Of a DNA stretch of 64,000 nt, positions 10,042 to 18,911 are shown piece by piece. Every line of letters starts with the position of its first letter. Within the stretch, counting starts at the first letter, position 1. Source of the stretch: Halomonas sp. 'Soap Lake #6'. Its GTDB lineage: Bacteria; Pseudomonadota; Gammaproteobacteria; Pseudomonadales; Halomonadaceae. The position numbers were made by a program, and so were the translations under genes. Below the pieces are notes generated by a model, which was not told where the DNA came from, searched no databases, and saw only the letters and a list, made by a program, of their open reading frames with translations. The stretch spans positions 1,736,001 to 1,800,000 of the forward strand of contig NZ_CP020469.1 in NCBI RefSeq assembly GCF_003031405.1, in the 5' to 3' direction.

Positions 10042-11742
10042 ATGCTAAAGCGCTATTTGCCTATTCTGACGTGGCTACCCCATTACCATAAACGGCTACT
10101 GGGAGCAGACCTACTGGCAGGGTTAATCGTCACAGTGATGGTTATCCCTCAATCGCTGGCATACGCGTTGCTGGCTGGGCTACCCGCGGTGGTTGGGCTA
10201 TATGCCAGCATTCTTCCTCAACTACTATATACCTTGTTTGGCACTAGCAAAGCGCTCGCGGTAGGCCCCGTTGCCATTATCGCTCTAATGACTGGTGCGG
10301 CACTTTCCTCTGTCGCTACCCCTGGTAGCGATGCTTATCTACAGGCGGCATTGGTACTCTCATTACTATCCGGGGTAATCCTGGTCGTAATGGGGGCGTT
10401 AAAAATGGGCTTTTTTAGCAATTTTTTGAGCCACCCCGTGATTTCTGGTTTTTTAACTGCCTCAGGTATTCTTATCGCCGCTAGCCAGCTAGGTAGCCTG
10501 CTTGGGATATCTAGCAGTGGTTTTACCTTGGTTGAGCGCTTAATGACGCTGGCCCCAAACCTATCGGCGGTGAATCCTTACACACTCGCTATAGGCAGCG
10601 GCACCTTGATCTTCCTAGTAGCCCTGCGCCGCTTTGGCAAACAAGGGCTTTGCGCCCTTGGTTTACCTAGCGCTATCGCTGACTTAATCGCCAAAGCAGG
10701 GCCTGTTTTCGCAGTAGCTGCTACTACACTAGCGACTTGGCACTGGCAACTAGCAGAGGTCGGTGTTGACGTGGTTGGAACTATTCCAAGTGGCCTACCC
10801 GCACTGAGCTTTCCTTGGAGTGATACAACGTTATGGCGTGCGCTATTCATTCCTGCACTGCTCATCAGTTTAGTGGGTTTTGTGGAATCAGTATCCATGG
10901 GGCAAATGCTAGCCGCGAAACGGCGCCAGCGCATTTCACCCAACCAGGAGCTAATCGGCTTAGGGGCTGCCAACTTAGCCGCTGGCGTTACTAGCGGCAT
11001 GCCAGTAACAGGTGGCCTTTCACGTACCGTTATTAACTACGACGCTGGCGCTCAAACACCCGCTGCTGGAGCATTTGCAGCCTTGGGTATTGCACTGGTT
11101 ACGATGTCGTTTACTGGCTGGCTCTATTACCTACCAATTGCCACGCTTGCTGCCACCATCACAGTGTCTATTCTGACGCTAGTGGATATACCAACACTGC
11201 GCCAAACCTGGCGCTATTCTCGTAGTGATTTTGCTGCCATGGCCGTCACTATATTACTAACGCTAGTTGAAGGTATTGAGGCAGGGATTATTGGCGGCGT
11301 AGCCCTCTCTGTTGCGCTTTTCTTGTATCGAACCAGCCGCCCCCACAGCGCACTGGTAGGTCGGGTTCCCGATACAGAACACTTTCGCAATATCGAACGC
11401 CACGATGTAGAAGCGGCTAGCAGAGCTGCACTGTTGCGCATTGATGAAAGCCTCTATTTTGCTAATGCACGCTATTTAGAAGATACCGTGTACAACCTAG
11501 TCGCCAGCCGCCCAGAGCTTGAGCATGTGGTGCTCATCTGCTCGGCGGTTAATTTAATCGATGCATCTGCTTTGGAAAGCCTGGATGCCATCAACGCCCG
11601 CTTAAAAGATTCAGATGTAAAACTCCATCTCGCAGAAGTAAAAGGGCCAGTGATGGATCATCTCAAAAGAAGTGACTTTCTCGAGTCACTTACTGGACGT
11701 GTCTTCCTTAGCACCTACGCTGCATGGCGAGAATTCAGTTAG
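10042..11742 (+). CDS. SulP/SLC26-family anion transporter
   Basis: A 566-residue permease with the SulP signature (DLLAGLIVTVMVIPQSLAYALLAGLP), the GPVAIIALMTG motif and about 12-14 helices. It ends in a STAS domain (about residues 450-560, with HVVLICSAVNLIDASALESLD). SulP proteins move sulfate, bicarbonate or dicarboxylates, usually with Na+ or H+; the substrate here cannot be told. No carbonic anhydrase or cys gene is adjacent. The ATG follows a weak CTGGA. Confidence 0.9.
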   Translation: MLKRYLPILTWLPHYHKRLLGADLLAGLIVTVMVIPQSLAYALLAGLPAVVGLYASILPQLLYTLFGTSKALAVGPVAIIALMTGAALSSVATPGSDAYLQAALVLSLLSGVILVVMGALKMGFFSNFLSHPVISGFLTASGILIAASQLGSLLGISSSGFTLVERLMTLAPNLSAVNPYTLAIGSGTLIFLVALRRFGKQGLCALGLPSAIADLIAKAGPVFAVAATTLATWHWQLAEVGVDVVGTIPSGLPALSFPWSDTTLWRALFIPALLISLVGFVESVSMGQMLAAKRRQRISPNQELIGLGAANLAAGVTSGMPVTGGLSRTVINYDAGAQTPAAGAFAALGIALVTMSFTGWLYYLPIATLAATITVSILTLVDIPTLRQTWRYSRSDFAAMAVTILLTLVEGIEAGIIGGVALSVALFLYRTSRPHSALVGRVPDTEHFRNIERHDVEAASRAALLRIDESLYFANARYLEDTVYNLVASRPELEHVVLICSAVNLIDASALESLDAINARLKDSDVKLHLAEVKGPVMDHLKRSDFLESLTGRVFLSTYAAWREFS

Positions 11743-11752
11743 CTTAAAATTA

Positions 11753-11766
11753 TTCAAGCACTTGAA
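11753..11766. promoter_or_regulatory. 14-bp palindrome upstream of the TRAP transporter operon
   Basis: TTCAAGCACTTGAA is a 14-bp near-perfect palindrome (6-bp arms, 2-bp centre) about 185 bases upstream of the TAXI gene and 11 bases after the SulP gene. It could be an operator. It has no T tract, so it is not a convincing terminator. The remaining 11767-11951 shows only AT-rich sequence and the TAXI ribosome-binding site. Confidence 0.25.
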
Positions 11767-11951
11767 AATCCAGAGATTCGCCTGGCTTTCTCTTATAAAG
11801 CTCATGCTAGTTAGCCTCGCGATTTAGATCATCGTTGACATCTCCCTATGCGCTTATCTACTATCAATCGACCACAAAGAAAAATCAAATACCGCATAGC
11901 AAAACAACAACTAACCAAGTGCTAATACAACCACAATAAAGGAGCATTTAA

Positions 11952-13112
11952 ATGCGTCCATTTGCTCACCGTTTACTCATTGCCACTTTACCTTTATCAC
12001 TACTCGGCGCTGCGATTAGCTACGCCAGCGAGGTTGAACTGCCAAACACCATGGCATGGACAGCCTATGGCACTAACTCCAGTGGCTACGCCCAAGCCGT
12101 CGCTATCGGGAATATGCTGCAGAATAAATACGGGTCCTCGGTACGTATCCTACCAGGAGATAACGACGTATCACGTATGACTCCACTCAAGCAGGGCCGG
12201 GTTGACCTTTGTGCTTGCGGTATCGCCAGCTACTACGGCGCGGAGGGCGTGATGATGTTTGCCGACCGCGATTGGGGACCGCAGCCCCTGCGAGTGATTA
12301 CTACCTCGACCGCCTCTTTTGGTCTATCCCTGGCAGTCGCAGGTGACTTAGATGTTGAAACACCTGCTGACTTGGCAGGTAAACGTATCGCTTATATTCG
12401 TGGTGATGATGCCCTCAATAAAGGTACCGAGGCGTACCTAGCGTTCGGTGGGCTTACCTGGGATGACGTAAAGCGTGTTGATTACCCCGGATATGGTCGC
12501 TCCTTCGACGGTATTATTGCCGGTGACGTGGACGCTTCCTTCACCACGACAGTCACCCCACCCGCGCAGCAGCTTGCTAGCAGTCCACGCGGCATCAGCT
12601 GGCCGGTGCTAGACCCTGAAGATGAAGCTGGTTGGGAGCGCATGGCTGCTGTTGCCCCTTACTTTCGTCCCCATGAAGTGACCGCAGGCGCTGGTGGTAT
12701 TAGTGCCGATAACCCCGTACCCAGTGCTAGCTACCCTTATCCCATTGTAGTCGCCAATCAGCACCTGGATGACAACGTCGCTTATGGGTTAATCAAGGCG
12801 ATGCAAGACAATTTCGACGACTATAAAGATAACGCCCCAGGAGCCATTGGCTATGCCTTGGAGGAGCAGGACCTCCTATGGGTCGTGCCGTTTCACGATG
12901 CGGTGGTGGAGTACTACAAAGAGATCGATGTATGGACGGATGAAATGCAAGCACACCAGGATCAACTCGTTGAACGCCAAGGTGTCCTGTTAAGTGCCTG
13001 GGAAAGTTTTATGCAAGACGCACCTGGTGATGATGAGGTATTTGCTGCCAGTTGGATGGAAGCTCGTGCCATTGCGCTGAATGATGCCGGTTTCGAGCCA
13101 ATTTTCGAGTAA
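11952..13112 (+). CDS. TAXI-family TRAP transporter solute-binding protein
   Basis: A 386-residue periplasmic protein with an N-terminal signal peptide (MRPFAHRLLIATLPLSLLGA, cleavage probably after ISYAS). It has the TAXI-type motifs TAYGTNSSGYAQAVAIGNML, ASYYGAEGVMMF and ADLAGKRIAYIRGDDALNKG. TAXI proteins pass small organic acids to fused TRAP permeases. The start has a strong AAAGGAG 7-8 bases upstream. The gene is followed by a hairpin at 13119-13142 and then by its permease. Confidence 0.9.
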   Translation: MRPFAHRLLIATLPLSLLGAAISYASEVELPNTMAWTAYGTNSSGYAQAVAIGNMLQNKYGSSVRILPGDNDVSRMTPLKQGRVDLCACGIASYYGAEGVMMFADRDWGPQPLRVITTSTASFGLSLAVAGDLDVETPADLAGKRIAYIRGDDALNKGTEAYLAFGGLTWDDVKRVDYPGYGRSFDGIIAGDVDASFTTTVTPPAQQLASSPRGISWPVLDPEDEAGWERMAAVAPYFRPHEVTAGAGGISADNPVPSASYPYPIVVANQHLDDNVAYGLIKAMQDNFDDYKDNAPGAIGYALEEQDLLWVVPFHDAVVEYYKEIDVWTDEMQAHQDQLVERQGVLLSAWESFMQDAPGDDEVFAASWMEARAIALNDAGFEPIFE

Positions 13113-13118
13113 CGCTCT

Positions 13119-13142
13119 AGGGGGCAGCATTCGTTGCCCCCT
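13119..13142 (+). terminator. Intra-operon hairpin between TAXI protein and permease
   Basis: An 8-bp perfect stem (AGGGGGCA with TGCCCCCT) and an 8-nt loop start 7 bases after the TAXI stop codon. There is no T run, so it is more likely a stabilising or partially terminating element. Such elements raise binding-protein mRNA relative to the permease. Confidence 0.5.
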
Positions 13143-13201
13143 GCTGATTATCGGACTCTCCCTTCTGCAGATATTTCCGCCATGACCATAGATACCTAGC
13201 C

Positions 13202-15211
13202 ATGACTACAGATAGCTCGACTGCCAGTGCTTCACAGGTTAAAGAAAAGATCAGTCAAATTCGTCAACTCCCCTCCGCCCTGCTCTGGATTCCAGCCACG
13301 GTGACCATTGCTTTAATTCTGATGACGCTGGATTATCTTTTCAATATTGGATGGCTCACCTTTGTGACGGGCCTGGAAACACAATTTTACTATGCAGTTG
13401 TCGCCTTGCTTTTACCGCTGGTTTTTCTGCTGTGGCCAATGCGCCGTAGCCTGCAAGAATGCCCTGTACCGTGGTATGACTACCTGTTAAGCGCCACCAC
13501 ACTAATTGTCGGCGGTTATTTTGTTTACAACGCTGTACCAATTTTAGAGCGGGGTTGGGCCTTTGCTGCACCAGATCTCGCTATCTACGCCAGCTACGCT
13601 TATTGGCTACTTATTATTGAGGCTGCTCGTCGAGCAGGTGGTTTACCAATCGCTATTATTGCCGGTGTATTTTCGCTCTACCCATTAGTGGCGGATATTG
13701 TGCCTGGGCCTATTCAGGCGTTTCCTTCAACTCTTGAAGAAACCGCCATGTACCACACCATGAGCACCGAAAGCATCATGGGGGTGCCGCTACAAGCCTT
13801 TGCTGGCCTAGTGATCGGCTTTCTAGTGTTTGGCGTGGTGCTACAAAAAAGCGGTGGTGGTAAGTTTTTTATCAACCTGGCCTTTGCTTTATTGGGCCAT
13901 GTGCGAGGAGGCCCCGCCAAAGTCTCCATCTTCTCCAGCGGGTTGATGGGCTCAATGAGTGGTAGCGTTATTAGCAATGTGCTAACCACTGGAGTGCTGT
14001 CAATCCCTGCCATGCGCCGCATCGGCATGACGCGCTCATTTGCAGGCGGTGTGGAAGCCTGCGCCTCAACCGGTGGTGTTTTAATGCCACCGGTGATGGG
14101 TGCAACTGCCTTTGTGATGGCAATGTTCCTGGATATCCCCTACTCCACCATTGCGCTGGCCGCGGTTATTCCTTCAGTACTGTATTTCCTTGGTTTGTTT
14201 ATACAGATCGATGCTTACGCTGCTCGCAACGACATTAAAGGCTTACCTGCCGTTGAGCTGCCTTCTTTATGGAAAACCATGAAAGAGGGTTGGTACTTCA
14301 TTTTTGTCTTTGCGCTATTGGTGTGGATGCTACTTGTCATGCAACGGGAAGCCATCGCTCCCTTTTACGCCACAGCACTACTACTCGTACTCAATCAACT
14401 ATCTAAGAATAACCGCTGGGGTTGGAAGGATGTAGGTGACACGCTGTCATCTGCCGCCAAGCTATTTGCTGAACTCATCGCTATTTTAGCTGGTGTGGGC
14501 ATGCTGGTCGGTGCGCTTTCCATGACCGGCCTTTCTGGCACCATCGCCAACGACTTTATCAACATAGCCGGTGGCAGCGTTCCACTTCTACTAATAATGG
14601 GGGCTGTCACTAGTTTCGTGTTGGGTATAGGGATGACGGTTACAGCGGCCTATATCTTCTTGGCGGTTGCGCTGGCTCCTGCGCTAATTCAAGGTGGTGG
14701 CCTCGACCCAATGGCAGTACACATGTTTATCCTATATTGGGGCATGTTGAGCTTCATTACTCCGCCAGTCGCGCTGGGTGCCTTCGCCGCTGCCACCGTT
14801 GCAGGCGCACGCCCTATGGCAACCGGCCTTCAGGCAATGCGCTTGGGCAGCGTGATCTACTTCATCCCTTTCCTATTCGTACTCAATCCCGCACTAATTA
14901 TGCAGGGTGAACCGCTCATTATTGTTGCCGTGTTCATCCAGGCCGTGGTTGGTATCATCCTGTTTGCCTCTGCCATGCAGGGCTACCTAGTAGTGGTAGG
15001 TCGGCTTGGCTATGGGATAGTGCAAGAGACCATAATTCGCAGCTTGGTATTAGTCGCAGGCCTGCTGCTGGCACTACCTGGGGGTGGGATGGTGCCACTA
15101 AGCCAGCTTGCACTACTCAGCATGGCCTCAGCAGCGCTACTACCTGGCATCATTTTGGCTCGCCTGTGTCAGCGGCACCACCAGCGTTCAAACAGCATTT
15201 CTGCTGTTTAA
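13202..15211 (+). CDS. TRAP transporter fused permease (4TM/12TM), TAXI-associated
   Basis: A 669-residue polytopic membrane protein in which the small DctQ-like and large DctM-like permease subunits are fused, as is usual for TAXI systems. Typical motifs are FGVVLQKSGGGKFFINLAFALLG, SNVLTTGVLSIPAMRR, CASTGGVLMPPVMGATAFVM and FITPPVALGAFAAATVAG. With the upstream binding protein it forms an ion-driven uptake system for an organic acid. The start has a weak Shine-Dalgarno. A 5-codon ATG frame (13182-13199) lies just before it, within an imperfect 20-bp duplication of the start region. Confidence 0.9.
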   Translation: MTTDSSTASASQVKEKISQIRQLPSALLWIPATVTIALILMTLDYLFNIGWLTFVTGLETQFYYAVVALLLPLVFLLWPMRRSLQECPVPWYDYLLSATTLIVGGYFVYNAVPILERGWAFAAPDLAIYASYAYWLLIIEAARRAGGLPIAIIAGVFSLYPLVADIVPGPIQAFPSTLEETAMYHTMSTESIMGVPLQAFAGLVIGFLVFGVVLQKSGGGKFFINLAFALLGHVRGGPAKVSIFSSGLMGSMSGSVISNVLTTGVLSIPAMRRIGMTRSFAGGVEACASTGGVLMPPVMGATAFVMAMFLDIPYSTIALAAVIPSVLYFLGLFIQIDAYAARNDIKGLPAVELPSLWKTMKEGWYFIFVFALLVWMLLVMQREAIAPFYATALLLVLNQLSKNNRWGWKDVGDTLSSAAKLFAELIAILAGVGMLVGALSMTGLSGTIANDFINIAGGSVPLLLIMGAVTSFVLGIGMTVTAAYIFLAVALAPALIQGGGLDPMAVHMFILYWGMLSFITPPVALGAFAAATVAGARPMATGLQAMRLGSVIYFIPFLFVLNPALIMQGEPLIIVAVFIQAVVGIILFASAMQGYLVVVGRLGYGIVQETIIRSLVLVAGLLLALPGGGMVPLSQLALLSMASAALLPGIILARLCQRHHQRSNSISAV

Positions 15212-15295
15212 CAGCTGGAGCTCCAAGGACAACGTCGATCCTAATGGTTAAATGGGATAGCGGCGGCGAGGCGGCTGAAGTAGCATGCTCTGCCC

Positions 15296-15437
15296 TCACT
15301 GACGCACCAAACGCGAACGATAGGCAGGTCGTCGCTGCATGCCCAACAGCTTGTGATAGCCCATTAGCGTTTGCTGAGACGTATCGGAGCTACTCACTTG
15401 AATATACTTTTTGATAGAGTTTTTTTAATTGGCTCAT
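15296..15437 (-). pseudogene. Probable frameshifted small ORF downstream of the acyl-CoA ligase
   Basis: An ATG at 15437 overlaps the ligase stop as ATGA and opens MSQLKKLYQKVYSSE, which stops at 15390. A second frame starting near 15397 continues for 33 residues (SSSDTSQQTLMGYHKLLG and then a basic tail), stopping at 15296. Removing one copy of the AGTG/AGTA tandem at the junction (near 15387-15394) would join them into a coupled protein of about 45 residues. I do not recognise the product. It could also be two chance frames. The rest of 15212-15295 shows nothing clear. Confidence 0.35.
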
Positions 15438-17035
15438 GAGGCGCTCTCCTGCTGAGCTAAATCCCGCAGCCGTCCTTTAAGAATTTTGCCGCTAGCTGTT
15501 GAAGGTAGTGTGTCCATTAACACTATATGGCTCGGCCGTTTATAGGGCGCCAGCCGCTCGGCAATAAACGCCTTGAGCTCCGCTACATCCAACTCAACAC
15601 CAGGCTCACTTTGCACAAATGCCACGACTTCTTCATTACCTGACACTTGGCGCCCCACCACGGCAGTTAACGTGACCGCCGGATGCTCATTAATAACCGC
15701 CTCTACATCCGGCGGATAGATATTGAAGCCCGAGCGAATGATTAGCTCTTTGCTACGTCCAACGATATACAGGTGACCATCGTCATCAAATTTGGCGATA
15801 TCGCCGGTATTAAGCCAGCCGTCTTCGGTGAGTGCGGCACGTGTGGCTTCTGGCTGGTGAAAGTAGCCTTTCATAATATTAGGACCACGTACCCATAACT
15901 CTCCGACTTCTTCACTAAGTTGCTCACTGGCTCCACGATCACTAAGTGGCTCCAGCCGGTACTCCAGCAAAGGCAACACTCGGCCTACAGTACTATTGGT
16001 ATGGCAATCATTAATGCGCGTTTGGCTGATGGTGGGACTAGCCTCAGTTAATCCATAGCCGTTGTGAAGCGTTAAACCAAAGGCCGCCTCTACACGCATT
16101 TTAGTATCACTATCTAGCGGCGAACCGCCCGCTGATATATAAATCAGCTCGGGCGCTTCCAATGAACGCTGCTCGCGCTTTAAAAACTCCAGCGTACGGG
16201 CATACATAGCTGGAACACCTTGAAGCACGCTAATCCGTTCCTGCTTGAGCGTTACTAGCATGAGTTCTGCATCAAAACGCGGCACGGTATACAGGCATGC
16301 GCCGTTATACAGCGACCCCATGCAAACCGAGGAAAGGCCAAAAATGTGGGACATTGGCAGAACACCGTAAACTCTCTGGCCCTGACTCAAGTGGCGCATA
16401 CCACCCGAAATTGAGGCAATATAAAGAATGCCACGATGGGTCAACATGACGCCTTTTGGGATGCCAGTGGTGCCTGAGGTATAAATCATCGCTGCTACCT
16501 GTTCGGCACCGCTTGCGTATACCAGCTCAGGTTCGCTGTCATAAAGCGGTGAAATAGCCAGATCACCCAATTGAGGGTGCTGGTAGCGGTCAGCAGCGCT
16601 GCGCGCAGCGTGTTGGCACGCCTCTGGCGAGGCATCACATGTATAAAATACTCTCCGAGGTAGGCAGTTGCTCTGAATCAGGTCAATTTCCTGGGCAGAG
16701 AGACGCGAATTTACAATCGCCACCCATACATCAAGTTCACTGGCGGCAAGCAGCAAAACTACTAGGGCACGGCAGTTCTCGCTCACCGTCATCATCCGGT
16801 CACCCGGACGGAGTCCTAACGCTTTTAACCAGCCACAGGCAGCCTGTATTTCGTGACCAAGCTCTGCGTAGTTCCAGCGTACATTGCCATCCACAATGGC
16901 GGGCAGATCACCAATACGTTTAGCATTTTCAAGCACGCGGGTGCTGAGCCGATCAGGAAGCTCTGCCACCAGCTCGCTGGCAAGGCGGCCAAAAATAGTT
17001 TCATCCGGCGCTTGATAAGAGACCGACAAAGCCAT
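15434..17035 (-). CDS. AMP-dependent acyl-CoA synthetase/ligase
   Basis: A full-length 533-residue ANL-superfamily enzyme that activates a carboxylic acid through acyl-AMP to acyl-CoA. Motifs are AMIYTSGTTGIPKGVMLTHRG (A3), the A5-type NGYGLTEASPTIS, the A7/A8-type WLNTGDIAKFDDDGHLYIVGR and the A10 lysine in PSTASGKILKGRLRD. The substrate cannot be assigned. Its ATG overlaps the stop of the shrunken acyl-CoA dehydrogenase gene upstream (TAATG). The flanking genes are damaged while this one is intact. The opposite-strand TRAP transporter may import its acid substrate (inference). Confidence 0.88.
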   Translation of the reverse strand: MALSVSYQAPDETIFGRLASELVAELPDRLSTRVLENAKRIGDLPAIVDGNVRWNYAELGHEIQAACGWLKALGLRPGDRMMTVSENCRALVVLLLAASELDVWVAIVNSRLSAQEIDLIQSNCLPRRVFYTCDASPEACQHAARSAADRYQHPQLGDLAISPLYDSEPELVYASGAEQVAAMIYTSGTTGIPKGVMLTHRGILYIASISGGMRHLSQGQRVYGVLPMSHIFGLSSVCMGSLYNGACLYTVPRFDAELMLVTLKQERISVLQGVPAMYARTLEFLKREQRSLEAPELIYISAGGSPLDSDTKMRVEAAFGLTLHNGYGLTEASPTISQTRINDCHTNSTVGRVLPLLEYRLEPLSDRGASEQLSEEVGELWVRGPNIMKGYFHQPEATRAALTEDGWLNTGDIAKFDDDGHLYIVGRSKELIIRSGFNIYPPDVEAVINEHPAVTLTAVVGRQVSGNEEVVAFVQSEPGVELDVAELKAFIAERLAPYKRPSHIVLMDTLPSTASGKILKGRLRDLAQQESAS

Positions 17036-17316
17036 TAGGACGCCTCCCGCACCATATTTCGGGCGATGAGGATTTGCTGAATTTGCGTGGTGCCTTCGTA
17101 AATACGAAATAGCCGCACGTCGCGGTAGAAGCGCTCAGCCGCGTACTCGGACATGTAGCCCGCGCCACCATGTACCTGTACCGCACGGTCAGCCACACGC
17201 CCTACAATTATTTTACCGGCGTAGGCTAGACGCGCTCCGTTTGGGATCAAGCGTTCACGGACAAAACGGGAGATTGTATCGACAAGCTGACCAATCAATT
17301 CGGGATCTCGAATCAT
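17035..17316 (-). pseudogene. Internally deleted acyl-CoA dehydrogenase
   Basis: The 93-residue frame has an authentic family N-terminus (MIRDPELIGQLVDTISRFVRER, residues 1-25). This joins directly to the C-terminal flavin/substrate region (VGRVADRAVQVHGGAGYMSEY and FRIYEGTTQIQQILIARNMV). Normal family members are about 380 residues, so roughly 290 central residues are missing at about residue 26 with the frame kept. The start retains a good CAGGAG and the stop still couples to the ligase. It cannot be a working dehydrogenase because the mid domain and catalytic glutamate region are gone. It may persist to keep the ligase translated, or simply be recent decay. Confidence 0.85.
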
Positions 17317-17378
17317 GACGGCTCCTGATAGTAAAAACTATTATTGATCGTTATAAATAGCACTGGAGTAGCGACAAA

Positions 17379-17391
17379 TCCGCTAGGCGGA
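17379..17391. promoter_or_regulatory. Palindrome, possible IclR-type operator
   Basis: TCCGC-TAG-GCGGA is a perfect 5-bp-arm inverted repeat in the divergent gap between the dehydrogenase remnant and the IclR-type remnant. That is where the operator of such a regulator would be expected. Its role is inferred from position and symmetry only. Confidence 0.35.
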
Positions 17392-17487
17392 ATTAATGTC
17401 TAAGTTGCTTATCAGGCACTTTTGCATAGCCCAGGATGGGCAGTCAACAAGCGAAACCAAATTCCGCAATACAAAATAAAATTGTAA

Positions 17488-17709
17488 GAACTATTAATTA
17501 CTCTCCTTGAGGCTGGTTCAAGACTAGCCATTGCAACCTCGGCCATCAGGCGCACCTGGCTATGCGGCTTATCGGACACGATTAGCTGCGGTGGCTCTAG
17601 CCTGCGCCTGGAGCATGACCGCTTGGTTAACAATCTCGGGCCGCGTTTAAAAGAAGTGGCAGACAACATTAAGCAGGAGCGGGCATCTAAATATCGTGTT
17701 TCACGTTAA
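17488..17709 (+). pseudogene. IclR-family regulator remnant (effector domain with internal deletion)
   Basis: An open frame of 73 codons without a start follows a stop at 17485. Residues about 9-31 (AGSRLAIATSAIRRTWLCGLSDT) match the segment of IclR regulators that usually reads GSRLPLATSAIGRA-LCGL. Residues 32-73 (SCGGSSLRLEHDRLVNNLGP and then PRLKEVADNI) match the C-terminal end of the effector domain. About 90 residues between them and the whole N-terminal HTH are absent. I recognise the family from these motifs only. The minus-strand frame at 17412-17669 is its shadow. Confidence 0.65.
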
Positions 17710-17795
17710 GTTACTGACAACTTCCCTTTCACTAACACTCGTTTGAATGCATCATAAGACCTTCACTTAATCGTGAATATCGATGAGGAGCAGGG

Positions 17796-18911
17796 ATGCC
17801 AGACGAATGGTTAACAGTCGAAGGTGGCAATGTAGCGTTTCAGGGCAAATGGACGCTTGATAATTTCCATGCCCTAAAAAGCGCACTCAGCCAGCAGGGC
17901 GAGCTATCTTCGAAAAAAAACATATCGCTCAATGGTATTGAACGCCTTGATACCGCAGGTGCTGCACTCATCATCGAATTCATCGGCATTGAAAGAGCTA
18001 AGCAGGTACCAGAGTGGGCCAGCGATTTGCCTAAAGAGCAACAAGCTCTGCTGGTGCGGATTGCTGAGGCCATGGAAGTGCCTCTGGATATCTCCCCCCG
18101 TACACGACATAGTATTACTGATGCACTTGCCAATATTGGTCAGAAAATGTCTGACCTGTGGTCGCAACAGCGCCAACTGCTAGCTTTTATTGGTTTAGTG
18201 CTAGCCACACTTATCCCGTTGCTGCTGCGTCCCCACCGCTGGCGCTTTACCGCCACCGTTGCACACATTCAACAAAGCGGCCTAAACGCGGTCCCTATTG
18301 TTGCGCTGTTAACTTTTATGGTGGGGGCTGTAGTGGCTTTCCTCGGTGCCACGGTGCTCGAAGATTTTGGCGCCACCATTTATACCATTGATTTAGTGGC
18401 CTTCTCTTTTCTACGTGAATTTGGTGTTCTGCTTGCAGCCATCTTGCTCGCAGGCCGCACGGCCAGTGCGTTTACTGCACAGCTAGGTGCAATGAAATCC
18501 AATGAAGAAATTGATGCCCTTCAAGCCCAGGGGCTCGACCCTATTGAGCTTCTAGTGCTGCCCCGTGTGATTGCCATGTTGATCAGTCTACCGCTGCTTG
18601 CCTTTGTAGGCATGCTCAGCGGGCTGTTGGGCGGTGCTGTAGTAGCCTCGCTGTCGTTGGATATTTCTCTCACCCAGTTTATGACCACGCTGCAAAAGGA
18701 CATGTCTGTTACTCACTTTCTGGTGGGGCTAAGCAAAGCCCCCGTGTTTGCCTTTGTCATCGCGGTGATTGGTTGCCTTGAAGGATTCAAAGTCAGTGGC
18801 AGTGCACAGTCAGTTGGTGCCCATACGACCTCAAGCGTTGTGCAATCAATTTTTATGGTGATTCTGATTGATGCCCTAGCTGCACTGTTCTTTATGGAGA
18901 TGGGCTGGTGA
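17796..18911 (+). CDS. mlaE: MlaE-like lipid ABC transporter permease with N-terminal STAS domain
   Basis: The 371-residue protein carries a STAS-like domain (residues 1-100, with ISLNGIERLDTAGAALIIEF). An MlaE permease domain of about six helices follows (QQSGLNAVPIVALLTFMVGAVVAFLGA, LLAGRTASAFTAQLGAMKSNEEIDAL). In E. coli the STAS protein MlaB is separate; here it is fused. It is the first gene of a four-gene MCE transporter operon, with a strong GAGGAG before its ATG. Such systems move phospholipids or other lipids between the membranes. Confidence 0.9.
   Translation: MPDEWLTVEGGNVAFQGKWTLDNFHALKSALSQQGELSSKKNISLNGIERLDTAGAALIIEFIGIERAKQVPEWASDLPKEQQALLVRIAEAMEVPLDISPRTRHSITDALANIGQKMSDLWSQQRQLLAFIGLVLATLIPLLLRPHRWRFTATVAHIQQSGLNAVPIVALLTFMVGAVVAFLGATVLEDFGATIYTIDLVAFSFLREFGVLLAAILLAGRTASAFTAQLGAMKSNEEIDALQAQGLDPIELLVLPRVIAMLISLPLLAFVGMLSGLLGGAVVASLSLDISLTQFMTTLQKDMSVTHFLVGLSKAPVFAFVIAVIGCLEGFKVSGSAQSVGAHTTSSVVQSIFMVILIDALAALFFMEMGW

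Noticed and set aside
15166..15414. 82-codon plus-strand frame after the TRAP permease
   Set aside because: It overlaps the permease end out of frame, has no family motif or Shine-Dalgarno, and its composition looks random.
17412..17669. 85-codon minus-strand frame in the gap before mlaE
   Set aside because: It is antisense to the IclR-type remnant, whose plus-strand frame has clear family motifs.
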